Assembly (NCBI GenBank): GCA_001647635.1
Contig: CP014761.1
Span: 3,162,001 to 3,226,000 of the forward strand
Direction: 5' to 3'
DNA length: 64,000 nucleotides
From: Leifsonia xyli
GTDB lineage: Bacteria; Actinomycetota; Actinomycetes; Actinomycetales; Microbacteriaceae
The translations under genes and the position numbers were made by a program. A model generated the notes under the pieces. The model was given only the letters and a program-made list of their open reading frames with translations, ran no database searches and was not told the origin of the DNA. Below, in pieces: positions 9,053 through 16,924 of this stretch. Every line of letters starts with the position of its first letter. The first letter of the stretch is position 1.

Positions 9053-11530
9053 ATGCCCACCACGCGCCCCGGAGTCGTCTCCGTCGTCCTCGTGAACTTC
9101 CGGGGAACCGACGACACGCTGACCGCCATCGAGCACCTCGGCCGGCTCGACTGGCCCGCCGACCGCCTCGAGATCGTCGTGGTCGAGAACGCCTCCGGCG
9201 ACGACAGCGCCGAGCGCATCCGCCGCGAGGCCCCGCACGTCGTCCTCATCGAGTCGAAGGCCAACCTCGGCTTCGCCGGCGGCTGCAACCTCGGCGTGCG
9301 CAGCGCCTCCGGCGAGTACGTCGCGTTCCTCAACAACGACGCCAAGCCCGACGCCGCGTGGGTGCGCGCCGCCGTCGAGCGCTTCGAGTCGAGCTCGCGC
9401 GTCGGCGCGGTCGCCAGCCGGGTGCTCGACTGGGACGGCGAGAAGGTCGACTACATCGGCTCGGCCATGACCTGGTTCGGCCAGGGCTACAAGCCGCTGA
9501 CGGCGCAGCCCGTCCCCTCGACCCCGGACGTGCCGAAGGACGTGCTGTTCGGCACCGGCTCGGCGATGTTCGTCCGCCGGTCGGTCTACGAGGAGCTCGG
9601 CGGGTTCGACGAGCGCTTCTTCATGTTCTTCGAGGACGTCGACCTCGGTTGGCGGCTCAACCTGGCCGGCCACCGGTTCGTCTACGAGCCGGCGTCGCTG
9701 GCCTTCCACAAGCACCACGCGTCCATGTCGTCGTTCGGGGCGTTCAAGGAGAGCTATCTGCTGGAGCGCAACGCGCTGTTCACGCAGTACAAGAACCTGG
9801 GCGAGGAGGCGCTGGCGACGGCTCTCCCCGCGACCCTGGCGCTCACGGTCCGTCGCGGCGTGGCCAAGGGCGGCCTCGACTCGACCGAGTTCGACCTCCG
9901 CAAGGGCGGCTCCAACGACCCGACGATGGAGATCGACAAGGAGACGGTCGCCGCCGTCTACGCGATCGACCAGTTCGTCGAGAACCTGCCCGGCCTCACC
10001 GCCGACCGCGAGCGCATCCAGAGCACCCGCGTCGTCGCCGACAGCCGGATCTGGGCGCTGTTCGGCGAGACCGACGCGCCGTCGTACACCGACGAGCACT
10101 ACCTCGAGGGTTACGACAAGCTGGCGACCGCGTTCCCGGTCACCGAGAGCCCGGCGGTCACCCGCGTCCTCATCATCACCGGCGACCCGATCGGCGCGAA
10201 GATGGCCGGCCCCGCGATCCGCGCGTGGAGCATGGCCGAGGCGCTGGCGAAGGACAACCTGGTGACCCTCGTCTCGCTCGCCGGCCTCGAGCCGGTGTCC
10301 GCGCCGTTCGACGTGGTCCACATCCGCCCGGGCGACGACCGCGCGATGAAGGCGCTCGAGCGCGAGAGCGACGTCATCGTCTTCCAGGGTCTCGCGATGG
10401 CGCTGTTCGAGAGCCTCCGCAAGACCGACAAGATCATCGTCGCCGACGTCTACGACCCGATGCACCTGGAGCAGCTGGAGCAGGGCAAGGAGCTCGGCCG
10501 GGCGCAGTGGGACAAGCAGGTCCTGGATGCGACCGACGTGCTGAACGAGCAGCTCGAGCGCGGCGACTTCTTCCTGTGCGCCTCCGAGCGGCAGCGGCAC
10601 TTCTACCTCGGCCAGCTCGCGGCGCTGGGCCGCATCAACCCGGCGAACTACGACGACGATCCCGACCTCGACCACCTCATCGACGTCGTCCCGTTCGGGC
10701 TCTCCGAGACCCCGCCGGCGCACGAGCGCGACGTCCTCAAGGGCGTGCTGCCCGGCATCGGCCGCGACGACAAGCTGCTGCTCTGGAGCGGGGGCCTCTA
10801 CAACTGGTTCGACCCGAAGTCGCTCATCGAGGCCGTCGCGCGTCTGTCGGAGACCCACCCCGACGTGCGGCTGTTCTTCCAGGGCACCAAGCACCCGCAT
10901 CCCGGTGTCCCCGAGATGGGCATCGTGGCGGAGTCCCGCCAGCTGGCCCGCGACCTCGGCGTGCTCGACACCGCGGTGTTCTTCAACAGCTCCTGGGTCG
11001 ACTACGCCGACCGGCAGAACTACCTCACCGAGGCGGACGCGGGTGTGAGCACGCACTTCTCGCACGTCGAGACCACGTTCTCGTTCCGGACGCGCATCCT
11101 CGACTACCTCTGGGCCGGCCTGCCGATGGTGGTCACCGAGGGCGACCACTTCGCCCAGTTGGTCGAGGAGGAGAAGCTGGGCGTCGTCGTCCCCTCCGGC
11201 GACGTGGCGGCGCTCGCCGCGGCGCTCGAGAAGGTGCTGTACGACGAGAAGTTCATCGCCGCCGCCAGGCGCAACGTCGCTCGGGTGCGGCAGCGCTACT
11301 TCTGGAGCGTCGTCCTGGCGCCGCTGGTGGACTTCGTCGCAGACCCGCGGCACGCGGCCGATCTCGTCGCTCGCGGGGTCGTCGGCTCCGGCGCTCCGGT
11401 CAAGCGCGCGACGACCCGCCGTAAGAAGCACGGCGTCCGGCACGACGTGGGTCTGTTCTTCCACTACATGCGCAACGGCGGCCCTGCCGTCGTGGCGAAG
11501 AAGATCCGGAGCCGGCTGGGGCGGCGATGA
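9053..11530 (+). CDS. Two-domain glycosyltransferase: GT2 fused to GT4
   Basis: This 825-residue protein joins two glycosyltransferase domains. Residues about 5-270 form a GT2 domain with SVVLVNFRGTDDTLTAIEHL, the donor-site FLNNDAKPD, and FFEDVDLGWRLNLAG, a pattern common in rhamnosyl- and galactofuranosyl-type GT2 enzymes. Residues about 360-770 form a GT-B GT4 domain with RVLIITGDPIGAKMAGPAIR and FSFRTRILDYLWAGLPMV. The GT4 half is a clear paralogue of the stand-alone enzyme at 402-1805. AAAGGA lies a few bases before the ATG. The 3' end overlaps the next gene by four bases (ATGA), so the two are translationally coupled. Both domains should act on cytoplasmic lipid-linked intermediates; the sugars are unknown. 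Confidence 0.88.
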   Translation: MPTTRPGVVSVVLVNFRGTDDTLTAIEHLGRLDWPADRLEIVVVENASGDDSAERIRREAPHVVLIESKANLGFAGGCNLGVRSASGEYVAFLNNDAKPDAAWVRAAVERFESSSRVGAVASRVLDWDGEKVDYIGSAMTWFGQGYKPLTAQPVPSTPDVPKDVLFGTGSAMFVRRSVYEELGGFDERFFMFFEDVDLGWRLNLAGHRFVYEPASLAFHKHHASMSSFGAFKESYLLERNALFTQYKNLGEEALATALPATLALTVRRGVAKGGLDSTEFDLRKGGSNDPTMEIDKETVAAVYAIDQFVENLPGLTADRERIQSTRVVADSRIWALFGETDAPSYTDEHYLEGYDKLATAFPVTESPAVTRVLIITGDPIGAKMAGPAIRAWSMAEALAKDNLVTLVSLAGLEPVSAPFDVVHIRPGDDRAMKALERESDVIVFQGLAMALFESLRKTDKIIVADVYDPMHLEQLEQGKELGRAQWDKQVLDATDVLNEQLERGDFFLCASERQRHFYLGQLAALGRINPANYDDDPDLDHLIDVVPFGLSETPPAHERDVLKGVLPGIGRDDKLLLWSGGLYNWFDPKSLIEAVARLSETHPDVRLFFQGTKHPHPGVPEMGIVAESRQLARDLGVLDTAVFFNSSWVDYADRQNYLTEADAGVSTHFSHVETTFSFRTRILDYLWAGLPMVVTEGDHFAQLVEEEKLGVVVPSGDVAALAAALEKVLYDEKFIAAARRNVARVRQRYFWSVVLAPLVDFVADPRHAADLVARGVVGSGAPVKRATTRRKKHGVRHDVGLFFHYMRNGGPAVVAKKIRSRLGRR

Positions 11531-12531
11531 CCGACGCGGCGACGGCCCCGACCATCTCGGTCGCGCTGTGCACGCATAACGGCGCGCGGTTCGTCCGGAG
11601 GCAGCTCGCGGGCATCCTCGCCCAGACGCTGCCGCCGGCGCAGCTGGTGGTCTCCGACGACGCATCGGCGGACGACACGGTCGCGATCGTCGACCAGGAG
11701 GTCGCGGCGCACCGCGCCTCCGGTGCTCCGACGCCCGAGCTGGTGCTGCTGCGCAACGAGACCCCGCTGGGTGTCACGGCCAACTTCGAGCAGGCGCTGC
11801 GAGCGTCCACGGGCGACCTGATCGCGCTGAGCGACCAGGACGACGAGTGGGAGCCCGACAAGCTGGAGCGGATGGCCGCGTACTTCGCTCAGCGTCCCGG
11901 CCTCGGCTTCCTGCACACGGATGCGACTCTCATCGACGACGACAGCCTCCCGGCCGGCGGCACACTGTTCGGCGTCCTGGAGGTGACGGATGCGGAGCGC
12001 GCGGCCGTGCACTCGGGACACGCGTTCGACGTGTTCGTGCGCCGCAACCTGGCCACCGGGGCGACCGCGATGGTGAGCGCCGACCTGCTGCGGATCGCCC
12101 TGCCGTTCCCGGCGGAGTGGGTGCACGACGAGTGGCTGGCCGTCCAGGCGGCGGCGCGCGGCCGGCTCGACCTGAGCGAGCGTCCGCTCACCCGCTACCG
12201 GCGTCACGACGAGAACCAGATCGGGGCGGGTGACCCGACCCTCCGCCACAAGATCGGACGCGTGCTCGGTCGCCGTGGCGATCGCAACCGGATGCTGGCG
12301 GTGCGTTCGCGCATCCTCGCCGAACGTCTGGCGGGAGCCGCCGACGTGCCGTGGGAGAACCGCACGCTCGCGGAGGAGAAGGCTGCGTTCGAGGCGGAAC
12401 GGGCGGCCCTGCCGGTCAGCCGGCCGGCGCGCGTGGCCCGCGTGATCCGCCTGGCCCGCGGAGGCCGCTACGGCCGCCTGGCGAGCCGAGGGCGACTGGA
12501 CGTGCTCCGGGACCTGCTGCAACCGGCGTGA
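11527..12531 (+). CDS. Glycosyltransferase family 2 protein
   Basis: This 334-residue GT-A fold transferase starts with TISVALCTHNGARFVRRQLA, and LVVSDDASADDTVAIV and LIALSDQDDEWEPDKLE hold the nucleotide-sugar and metal-binding acidic residues. The sequence resembles WcaA/rhamnosyltransferase-type GT2 proteins of polysaccharide loci. Its ATG overlaps the stop codon of the GT2-GT4 gene (ATGA), so it is probably translated by the same ribosomes and may add the next sugar in the same chain. Unusually, its last 116 bases also encode, on the other strand, the end of the DUF2142 gene that stops at 12416. The specific linkage cannot be inferred. Confidence 0.88.
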   Translation: MTDAATAPTISVALCTHNGARFVRRQLAGILAQTLPPAQLVVSDDASADDTVAIVDQEVAAHRASGAPTPELVLLRNETPLGVTANFEQALRASTGDLIALSDQDDEWEPDKLERMAAYFAQRPGLGFLHTDATLIDDDSLPAGGTLFGVLEVTDAERAAVHSGHAFDVFVRRNLATGATAMVSADLLRIALPFPAEWVHDEWLAVQAAARGRLDLSERPLTRYRRHDENQIGAGDPTLRHKIGRVLGRRGDRNRMLAVRSRILAERLAGAADVPWENRTLAEEKAAFEAERAALPVSRPARVARVIRLARGGRYGRLASRGRLDVLRDLLQPA

Positions 12532-14089
12532 ACCGCCGGGCGCCGTCGCCGTCGCCGGACGCGCGGAACAGCAGGACCGCCGCGACCGCGAACGCTGCGG
12601 CGGCGACGATCAGCACCGCAGGCGCGCCGCCGAGTGGTGCCCAGTCCGGCGAGCCGAAGAGCAGCGTCTTGACCGAGCCGTTCGAGCCGACCGCGTAGCG
12701 ACGCAACGCCGTCTCGAACGCCCACAGCTGCCCGATCGCCGCCAGCGTCACGACGAGGACGCGCAGCCGCAGGCGGCTGTGCCGCGCCCGGAACACCGAG
12801 TCACCGAGCAGCGCCGCCAGCCCGATCACGAGGCAGAGGAACAGCGGCAGATTGTACCGGCCCTGCCAGATGAGGCCGCCGCCGTGGATGTAGACGGCCT
12901 GCACGACCGCGGGCAGCAGGAGGAAGGCGCCGACCAGTACCGAGGCGACGAGCAGTCGCCGGCCGCGGAGCACGAGCAGCGCGCCGACGCAGAGTGCGCC
13001 GATGGCGAGGCCCCAGACGTACAGCACCGGATCGGGCGCCGGGGTGTCCATCCATCCGAACAGGCCGACCAGGCCCTGCGAGTATCCGACGGTCCCGAGG
13101 AACACCTTCTGGAACCCGGTGACCGGCGATGCTCCGACACCGGGGAACTGCAGCGCGTCCTCGGGGTGGGCGATCGCGTTGGCCAGCGAGTTGGTCCCGA
13201 AGGTCCAGGCCGCCGCGGCGAGCGTGCCGGCGGCGACGACGCCGATCGTGACCAGGACGGCCGGGCGCCGCAGCAGCTGCGCGAGGCCGCGTCCACCGGT
13301 GAGCAGCAGCGGGACGGCCAGGGCGGCGAGCACCCAGAGCGGCGAGAGCCCGCGCGCGTTCACCGCGACGACGGCCGACACGGCGATGATGGCGGCGCGC
13401 CCGCGCAGTCGATCCGGGGCGGGGGAGAGCGTGACGCCGAGCATCCCGCAGAACACCGCGAGCGTCGCGGTCGCCTCGACGGCGCTGGGGTTCACCGTCC
13501 CGCTCAGGAACAGCAGCATCGGGGTGACGGCCACGGCGAACGCGAGCACGGGCATCCGGCGCTCGCGGAACGTCATCACCACGGCGAAGGCGAGCGCGGC
13601 GAATAGGGCCGAGAGCACGGCGCTGGCCACCCGCATGGCCGTCAGCCCGTCCGCGTCGCCGAACAGCAGCGACGGCCAGCCGACGAGGGCGTAGTACAGC
13701 GGGTTGTACAGCCCGGCGGAGGTGGGCGCTTCCACCAGCGCGGCCGGATCGGCCTCGGCCGGGAGCGGGCAGTTCGCCGGGACCGTGGGCTGGAACGCGT
13801 AGCACGTCTCGCGGTGCGCATCCGCGACGTACTGCGGCACGTGGACGAGGTTCCCCCACGCGGACGGCTCGCCGAACAGCTCGCCGCGCACCACGCTGGC
13901 GGCGCGGATGATGTGCGCGGGCTCGTCCGGAGAGGCCGAGGGCGGCGTCGCCCAGGCCCAGATCGAGCCGAGCACGGCGAGGACGGCCCACGCGGCGAAG
14001 AAGGCGGCCACGGGGCGCCCGACGGGCCTGCGGGTGACGGCGACGAGCCGGGAGAGCTGCTCCGGGCGCGTGCGCGGCACCGTCGTCAC
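12416..14089 (-). CDS. DUF2142 family membrane protein with low-complexity C-terminal tail
   Basis: This is a 557-residue integral membrane protein. After the first transmembrane segment (AAFFAAWAVLAVLGSIWAWA) it carries the DUF2142 loop PSASPDEPAHIIRAASVVRG. Later landmarks are LYNPLYYALVGWPSLLF, GTVNPSAVEATATLAVF and IHGGGLIWQGRYNLPLF. The last 45 or so residues are rich in Gly, Arg, Pro and Ser and lie antisense to the end of the GT2 gene, so the tail may have little function. The start is uncertain: GTG at 14089 is the most upstream in-frame start that makes sense, but it has no good ribosome binding site, and another GTG follows nine bases later. It is the last gene of an operon that begins at 18444. 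GT-C-like glycosyl transfer outside the membrane is inferred. Confidence 0.85.
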   Translation of the reverse strand: MTTVPRTRPEQLSRLVAVTRRPVGRPVAAFFAAWAVLAVLGSIWAWATPPSASPDEPAHIIRAASVVRGELFGEPSAWGNLVHVPQYVADAHRETCYAFQPTVPANCPLPAEADPAALVEAPTSAGLYNPLYYALVGWPSLLFGDADGLTAMRVASAVLSALFAALAFAVVMTFRERRMPVLAFAVAVTPMLLFLSGTVNPSAVEATATLAVFCGMLGVTLSPAPDRLRGRAAIIAVSAVVAVNARGLSPLWVLAALAVPLLLTGGRGLAQLLRRPAVLVTIGVVAAGTLAAAAWTFGTNSLANAIAHPEDALQFPGVGASPVTGFQKVFLGTVGYSQGLVGLFGWMDTPAPDPVLYVWGLAIGALCVGALLVLRGRRLLVASVLVGAFLLLPAVVQAVYIHGGGLIWQGRYNLPLFLCLVIGLAALLGDSVFRARHSRLRLRVLVVTLAAIGQLWAFETALRRYAVGSNGSVKTLLFGSPDWAPLGGAPAVLIVAAAAFAVAAVLLFRASGDGDGARRFTPVAAGPGARPVALGSPGGRSGLRGPGGSRGPRAPAG

Positions 14090-14196
14090 CGCGTACGTGC
14101 GGGCGTCGTCGCCCGGCGGCCGGCATCGGTCTGAGGAGGCACGGTTGCACCCTAGCGGACGGGCAGGGCTCGCGGGGCGCCGTTCCTCCGGCGTGC

Positions 14197-15750
14197 CTAG
14201 ACCGTCGAGTGCACCAGGCGGTCGGCCGGCGGCTCGGCCGCGACCGTCGGCGTGCGCGAGGCGCGCACGCCCAGCCACACGCCCGCGGCGAGCAGAGCCG
14301 CGGTGAGCAGGAGCCAGAGCAGCACTCCGCCGGGCGGGCTCCAGGGCGGCGACCCGATCAGCATGACCTTCAGCGACCCGGTCGGCCCGACGGTGTAACG
14401 GCGGAGCGTGCTCTCGAAGGCGTAGAAGTGGGCGGCGGCCAGCGCCACCAGGCTGATCAGCGTGAGCCGTCGCAGCCATCGGGCGGCCGGGGCGATGTCC
14501 ACGGTGCGGTCGAGGGCCACGGCGAGTCCGACGCAGAGGCAGACCAGGAGCGGCAGCGCGTAGCGGCCCTGCCAGATGATGCCGCCTCCGGTGATGTACG
14601 CGGCCTGCACGATCGGGGGCAGCAGCACGTAGGCGCCGAGCAGGGCGAGGGCGAACACCAGGAGCCGCCCGCGGAGCAGGCAGACGGCCGCGAGGAGCAG
14701 CGCCCCGATCAGCGCCGCCCAGATGAAGAAGACCTCCGGTGGCGCGGGCGTGTCGAGCCAGCCGAACAGCCCGATCGCGCCGTGGGCGTACTCGATCGTG
14801 CGCACGAGGGTGATCCAGAAACCGCTGAGCGGGTTCGTGCCCTGCCCGGGGAAGTGCTGCGGGGTGGAGTCCGGGTTCTCGACCGCGTTGTAGAGCGAGT
14901 TGCTGCCCAGCGTCCATCCCACGGCGAAGAGCGCGCCCGCGGCTACGACGCCGGCCGCGATCCACACCGCACGGCGGCGGAGCAGGTCGCGGATCAGCGG
15001 GAGCGGAGCCAGGATCAGCGGCACGGCGATCGCGAGCAGCACCCAGAGCGGGGAGAGACCGCGGGCGTTCACCGCGAACGCGCCGGAGACGGCGACGACC
15101 GCGGCGCGCACGGCGAGCCGGTCGGGCCGTGCATCGAGGACCACCGCCAGCATCGCGGCGAAGAGCGACAGTGTCGCGGTCGCCTCGACGGCCGTGGGGT
15201 TCACCGAACCGCCGAGGAAGAACAGAGCGGGCGTCATCGCGAGGGCGAACCCGAGCAGGGTGAGGGCCCGGCGCGGCAGCGCCCACAGCACGGCGAAGCC
15301 GAGGGCGGCGAAGAGGGAGGCGAGGATGCCGCTGACCACGCGCATCGCGTAGATCCCGGCGTCGTCGTGGAAGAGCAGCGACGGCCAGCCGACGACCACG
15401 TAGTAGAGCGGGTTGTACAGCCCCGCCGTCGTCGGCGCGGTGGTCGGCGCATCCGGAGCGGAGGGCGCGGGAGCCGCATCCGGGCCGTGCGTCACGCAGT
15501 CGGCGGTGCGCTCGTAGTGGAACGCGAAGCAGGTGAGCTGCTGCGTGCGGGCGATGTAGCCCGGCACCGTCACCAGGTGGCCCTCGGGGGACGGCGTCCC
15601 CACCCACTCGCCGCGGACGACGCTGGCGGCCCGGATGATATGGGCCGGCTCGTCCGGGGAGGCCGAGATCGGGGTCGCCAGGGCCCAGCAGGCGCACAGG
15701 GCCGAGAGGAGGGACCACACCACGAGGAGCGGTCGCCACAGTCCGCGCAA
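14197..15750 (-). CDS. DUF2142 family membrane protein
   Basis: This 517-residue protein is a close paralogue of 12416-14089. After the first membrane segment it has ATPISASPDEPAHIIRAASV, then LYNPLYYVVVGWPSLLF, GSVNPTAVEATATLSLF and YITGGGIIWQGRYALPLL. The Asp-Glu in the first outer loop fits the catalytic position of GT-C glycosyltransferases. The start is TTG at 15750, supported by AGGAG just upstream at the end of the preceding DUF2304 gene, only four bases away. The gene order GT2, DUF2304, DUF2142, DUF2142 suggests that the GT2 makes a polyprenyl-phosphate sugar which the DUF2142 proteins then use. The acceptor is unknown. Confidence 0.88.
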   Translation of the reverse strand: MRGLWRPLLVVWSLLSALCACWALATPISASPDEPAHIIRAASVVRGEWVGTPSPEGHLVTVPGYIARTQQLTCFAFHYERTADCVTHGPDAAPAPSAPDAPTTAPTTAGLYNPLYYVVVGWPSLLFHDDAGIYAMRVVSGILASLFAALGFAVLWALPRRALTLLGFALAMTPALFFLGGSVNPTAVEATATLSLFAAMLAVVLDARPDRLAVRAAVVAVSGAFAVNARGLSPLWVLLAIAVPLILAPLPLIRDLLRRRAVWIAAGVVAAGALFAVGWTLGSNSLYNAVENPDSTPQHFPGQGTNPLSGFWITLVRTIEYAHGAIGLFGWLDTPAPPEVFFIWAALIGALLLAAVCLLRGRLLVFALALLGAYVLLPPIVQAAYITGGGIIWQGRYALPLLVCLCVGLAVALDRTVDIAPAARWLRRLTLISLVALAAAHFYAFESTLRRYTVGPTGSLKVMLIGSPPWSPPGGVLLWLLLTAALLAAGVWLGVRASRTPTVAAEPPADRLVHSTV

Positions 15751-15754
15751 CCCG

Positions 15755-16132
15755 CTACTCCTGCTCGCGGCTGAGCTGGGCGACGCGCTCCTCGAGCTGG
15801 CTGATCCGCAGCTCCTGGAGGGCGCTCCGCTCGGCCAGGGTGCGCGACTTGCTCTCGAGCGTGGTCAGTTCGGAGCTGTGCTGGATGCAGACCAGGAACA
15901 GCACTGCGATGCTGACGAAGAAGACCAGGTTGACCGGCTGGCCGACCCCGATCAGGCCGGCGGCCCAGTCCAGGATGGCCGGGAAGACGCCGATCAGGAG
16001 CGCGAGGCTGCCCGCGACGATCCACCAGATGGCGTGACGCTCGCGCATCCGGCCGCGCCGGAGCATCTCGATGACCACCGCGAGCGTGAGCAGCGCGGCG
16101 AGGATTCCGAAGATATAGCTGGTGATCGACAT
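15755..16132 (-). CDS. DUF2304 family small membrane protein
   Basis: This 125-residue protein has three hydrophobic segments, the first being SITSYIFGILAALLTLAVVIE and the third NLVFFVSIAVLFLVC. Between them lies HAIWWIVAGSLALLIGVFPA with the Trp-Trp typical of DUF2304. The C-terminus (ELTTLESKSRTLAERSALQE onward) is a predicted coiled coil. DUF2304 proteins commonly sit beside dolichol-phosphate-mannose-synthase-like GT2 enzymes, as here, and may anchor them to the membrane or help flip their product; that role is inferred. The start codon shares one base with the stop of the upstream GT2 gene (TGATG), so the two proteins are probably made in fixed ratio. Confidence 0.85.
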   Translation of the reverse strand: MSITSYIFGILAALLTLAVVIEMLRRGRMRERHAIWWIVAGSLALLIGVFPAILDWAAGLIGVGQPVNLVFFVSIAVLFLVCIQHSSELTTLESKSRTLAERSALQELRISQLEERVAQLSREQE

Positions 16133-16866
16133 CAGGCCGTCGCCGTCTCCTTCAGGGCTGTGCGCGGGCGCATGAGGGCCACCAGCAGGGCGACGAACGC
16201 ACGCCCGAGATAGACCGCGGACTTGACGAAGTTGTGGGAGGGCTGGCCGCCGGACCGCGGACGCATCGCGACGGGGACCTGACGGACGCGGAGCCCCGCC
16301 CGTCCGGCGATGACCAGCGCCTCGATGGTGTCGCCCAGGTACTCGGCCGGGAAGGAGTGGGCGAAGAGGGCGATCGCGCGCGGTCCGTTCGCCTTGAAAC
16401 CGCTCGTCGTGTCCTTGAGCGGGGTGCGTACGACGCGGCTGAGCACCGTGGAGAGCACGCTCATCGCCCACTTGCGCGGTCCGCGCACGGTGTAGTCGCC
16501 CTCACCGGAGAAGCGCGCGCCGATGACCAGGTCGGCGTCGTCGAGACCGGCGAGCAGCGCGGGGACGAGTCCCGGGTCGTGCTGGCCGTCGGCGTCGATC
16601 TGGACCGCGACCTGGTAGCCGTTCTCGACCGCGTACTGGAACCCGAGTCGGAGCGCGCCGCCGACGCCCATGTTGAACGGCATGGAGGCGACCTGCGCAC
16701 CGGCCGCCCGGGCGACCTCCGCCGTCGCGTCGAGAGAGCCGTCGTCGACGACCAGCACGGAGGCTCCCGGGAGCTTGGCGTGCACCTCGGCGATCACCGC
16801 CGCGACCGACTCCTCTTCGTTGAAGGCGGGCATGACGATGAGCGTGTCGGAGAGGGCGTAGGGCAT
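16132..16866 (-). CDS. GT2 glycosyltransferase, polyprenyl-phosphate-sugar synthase-like (DPM1 type)
   Basis: This 244-residue protein is a compact GT-A transferase. It has DTLIVMPAFNEEESVAAVIA, SVLVVDDGSLDATAEVA, and QIDADGQHDPGLVPALLAGL with the Asp-x-Asp-x-Gln-His-Asp motif of dolichol-phosphate mannose/glucose synthases. There is no obvious transmembrane segment, apart from a C-terminal hydrophobic stretch (YLGRAFVALLVALM) that may touch the membrane. Family knowledge says such enzymes transfer a sugar from a nucleotide donor to polyprenyl phosphate. The ATG at 16866 is chosen; a GTG nine bases upstream is possible. It is coupled to the DUF2304 gene by TGATG and probably supplies lipid-linked sugar to the DUF2142 proteins around it. 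Confidence 0.88.
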   Translation of the reverse strand: MPYALSDTLIVMPAFNEEESVAAVIAEVHAKLPGASVLVVDDGSLDATAEVARAAGAQVASMPFNMGVGGALRLGFQYAVENGYQVAVQIDADGQHDPGLVPALLAGLDDADLVIGARFSGEGDYTVRGPRKWAMSVLSTVLSRVVRTPLKDTTSGFKANGPRAIALFAHSFPAEYLGDTIEALVIAGRAGLRVRQVPVAMRPRSGGQPSHNFVKSAVYLGRAFVALLVALMRPRTALKETATA

Positions 16867-16924
16867 GGCAGTCACGGTACTAGATGGGCGGCGGAGGGAG
16901 ACGGCACGGAGGCGGGCGTCGGAG

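Noticed and set aside
7474..11424. 1316-codon plus-strand open frame over two membrane-protein genes and the GT2-GT4 gene
   Set aside because: Composition is typical of antisense high-GC sequence, and it lies out of frame with the well-supported transferase.
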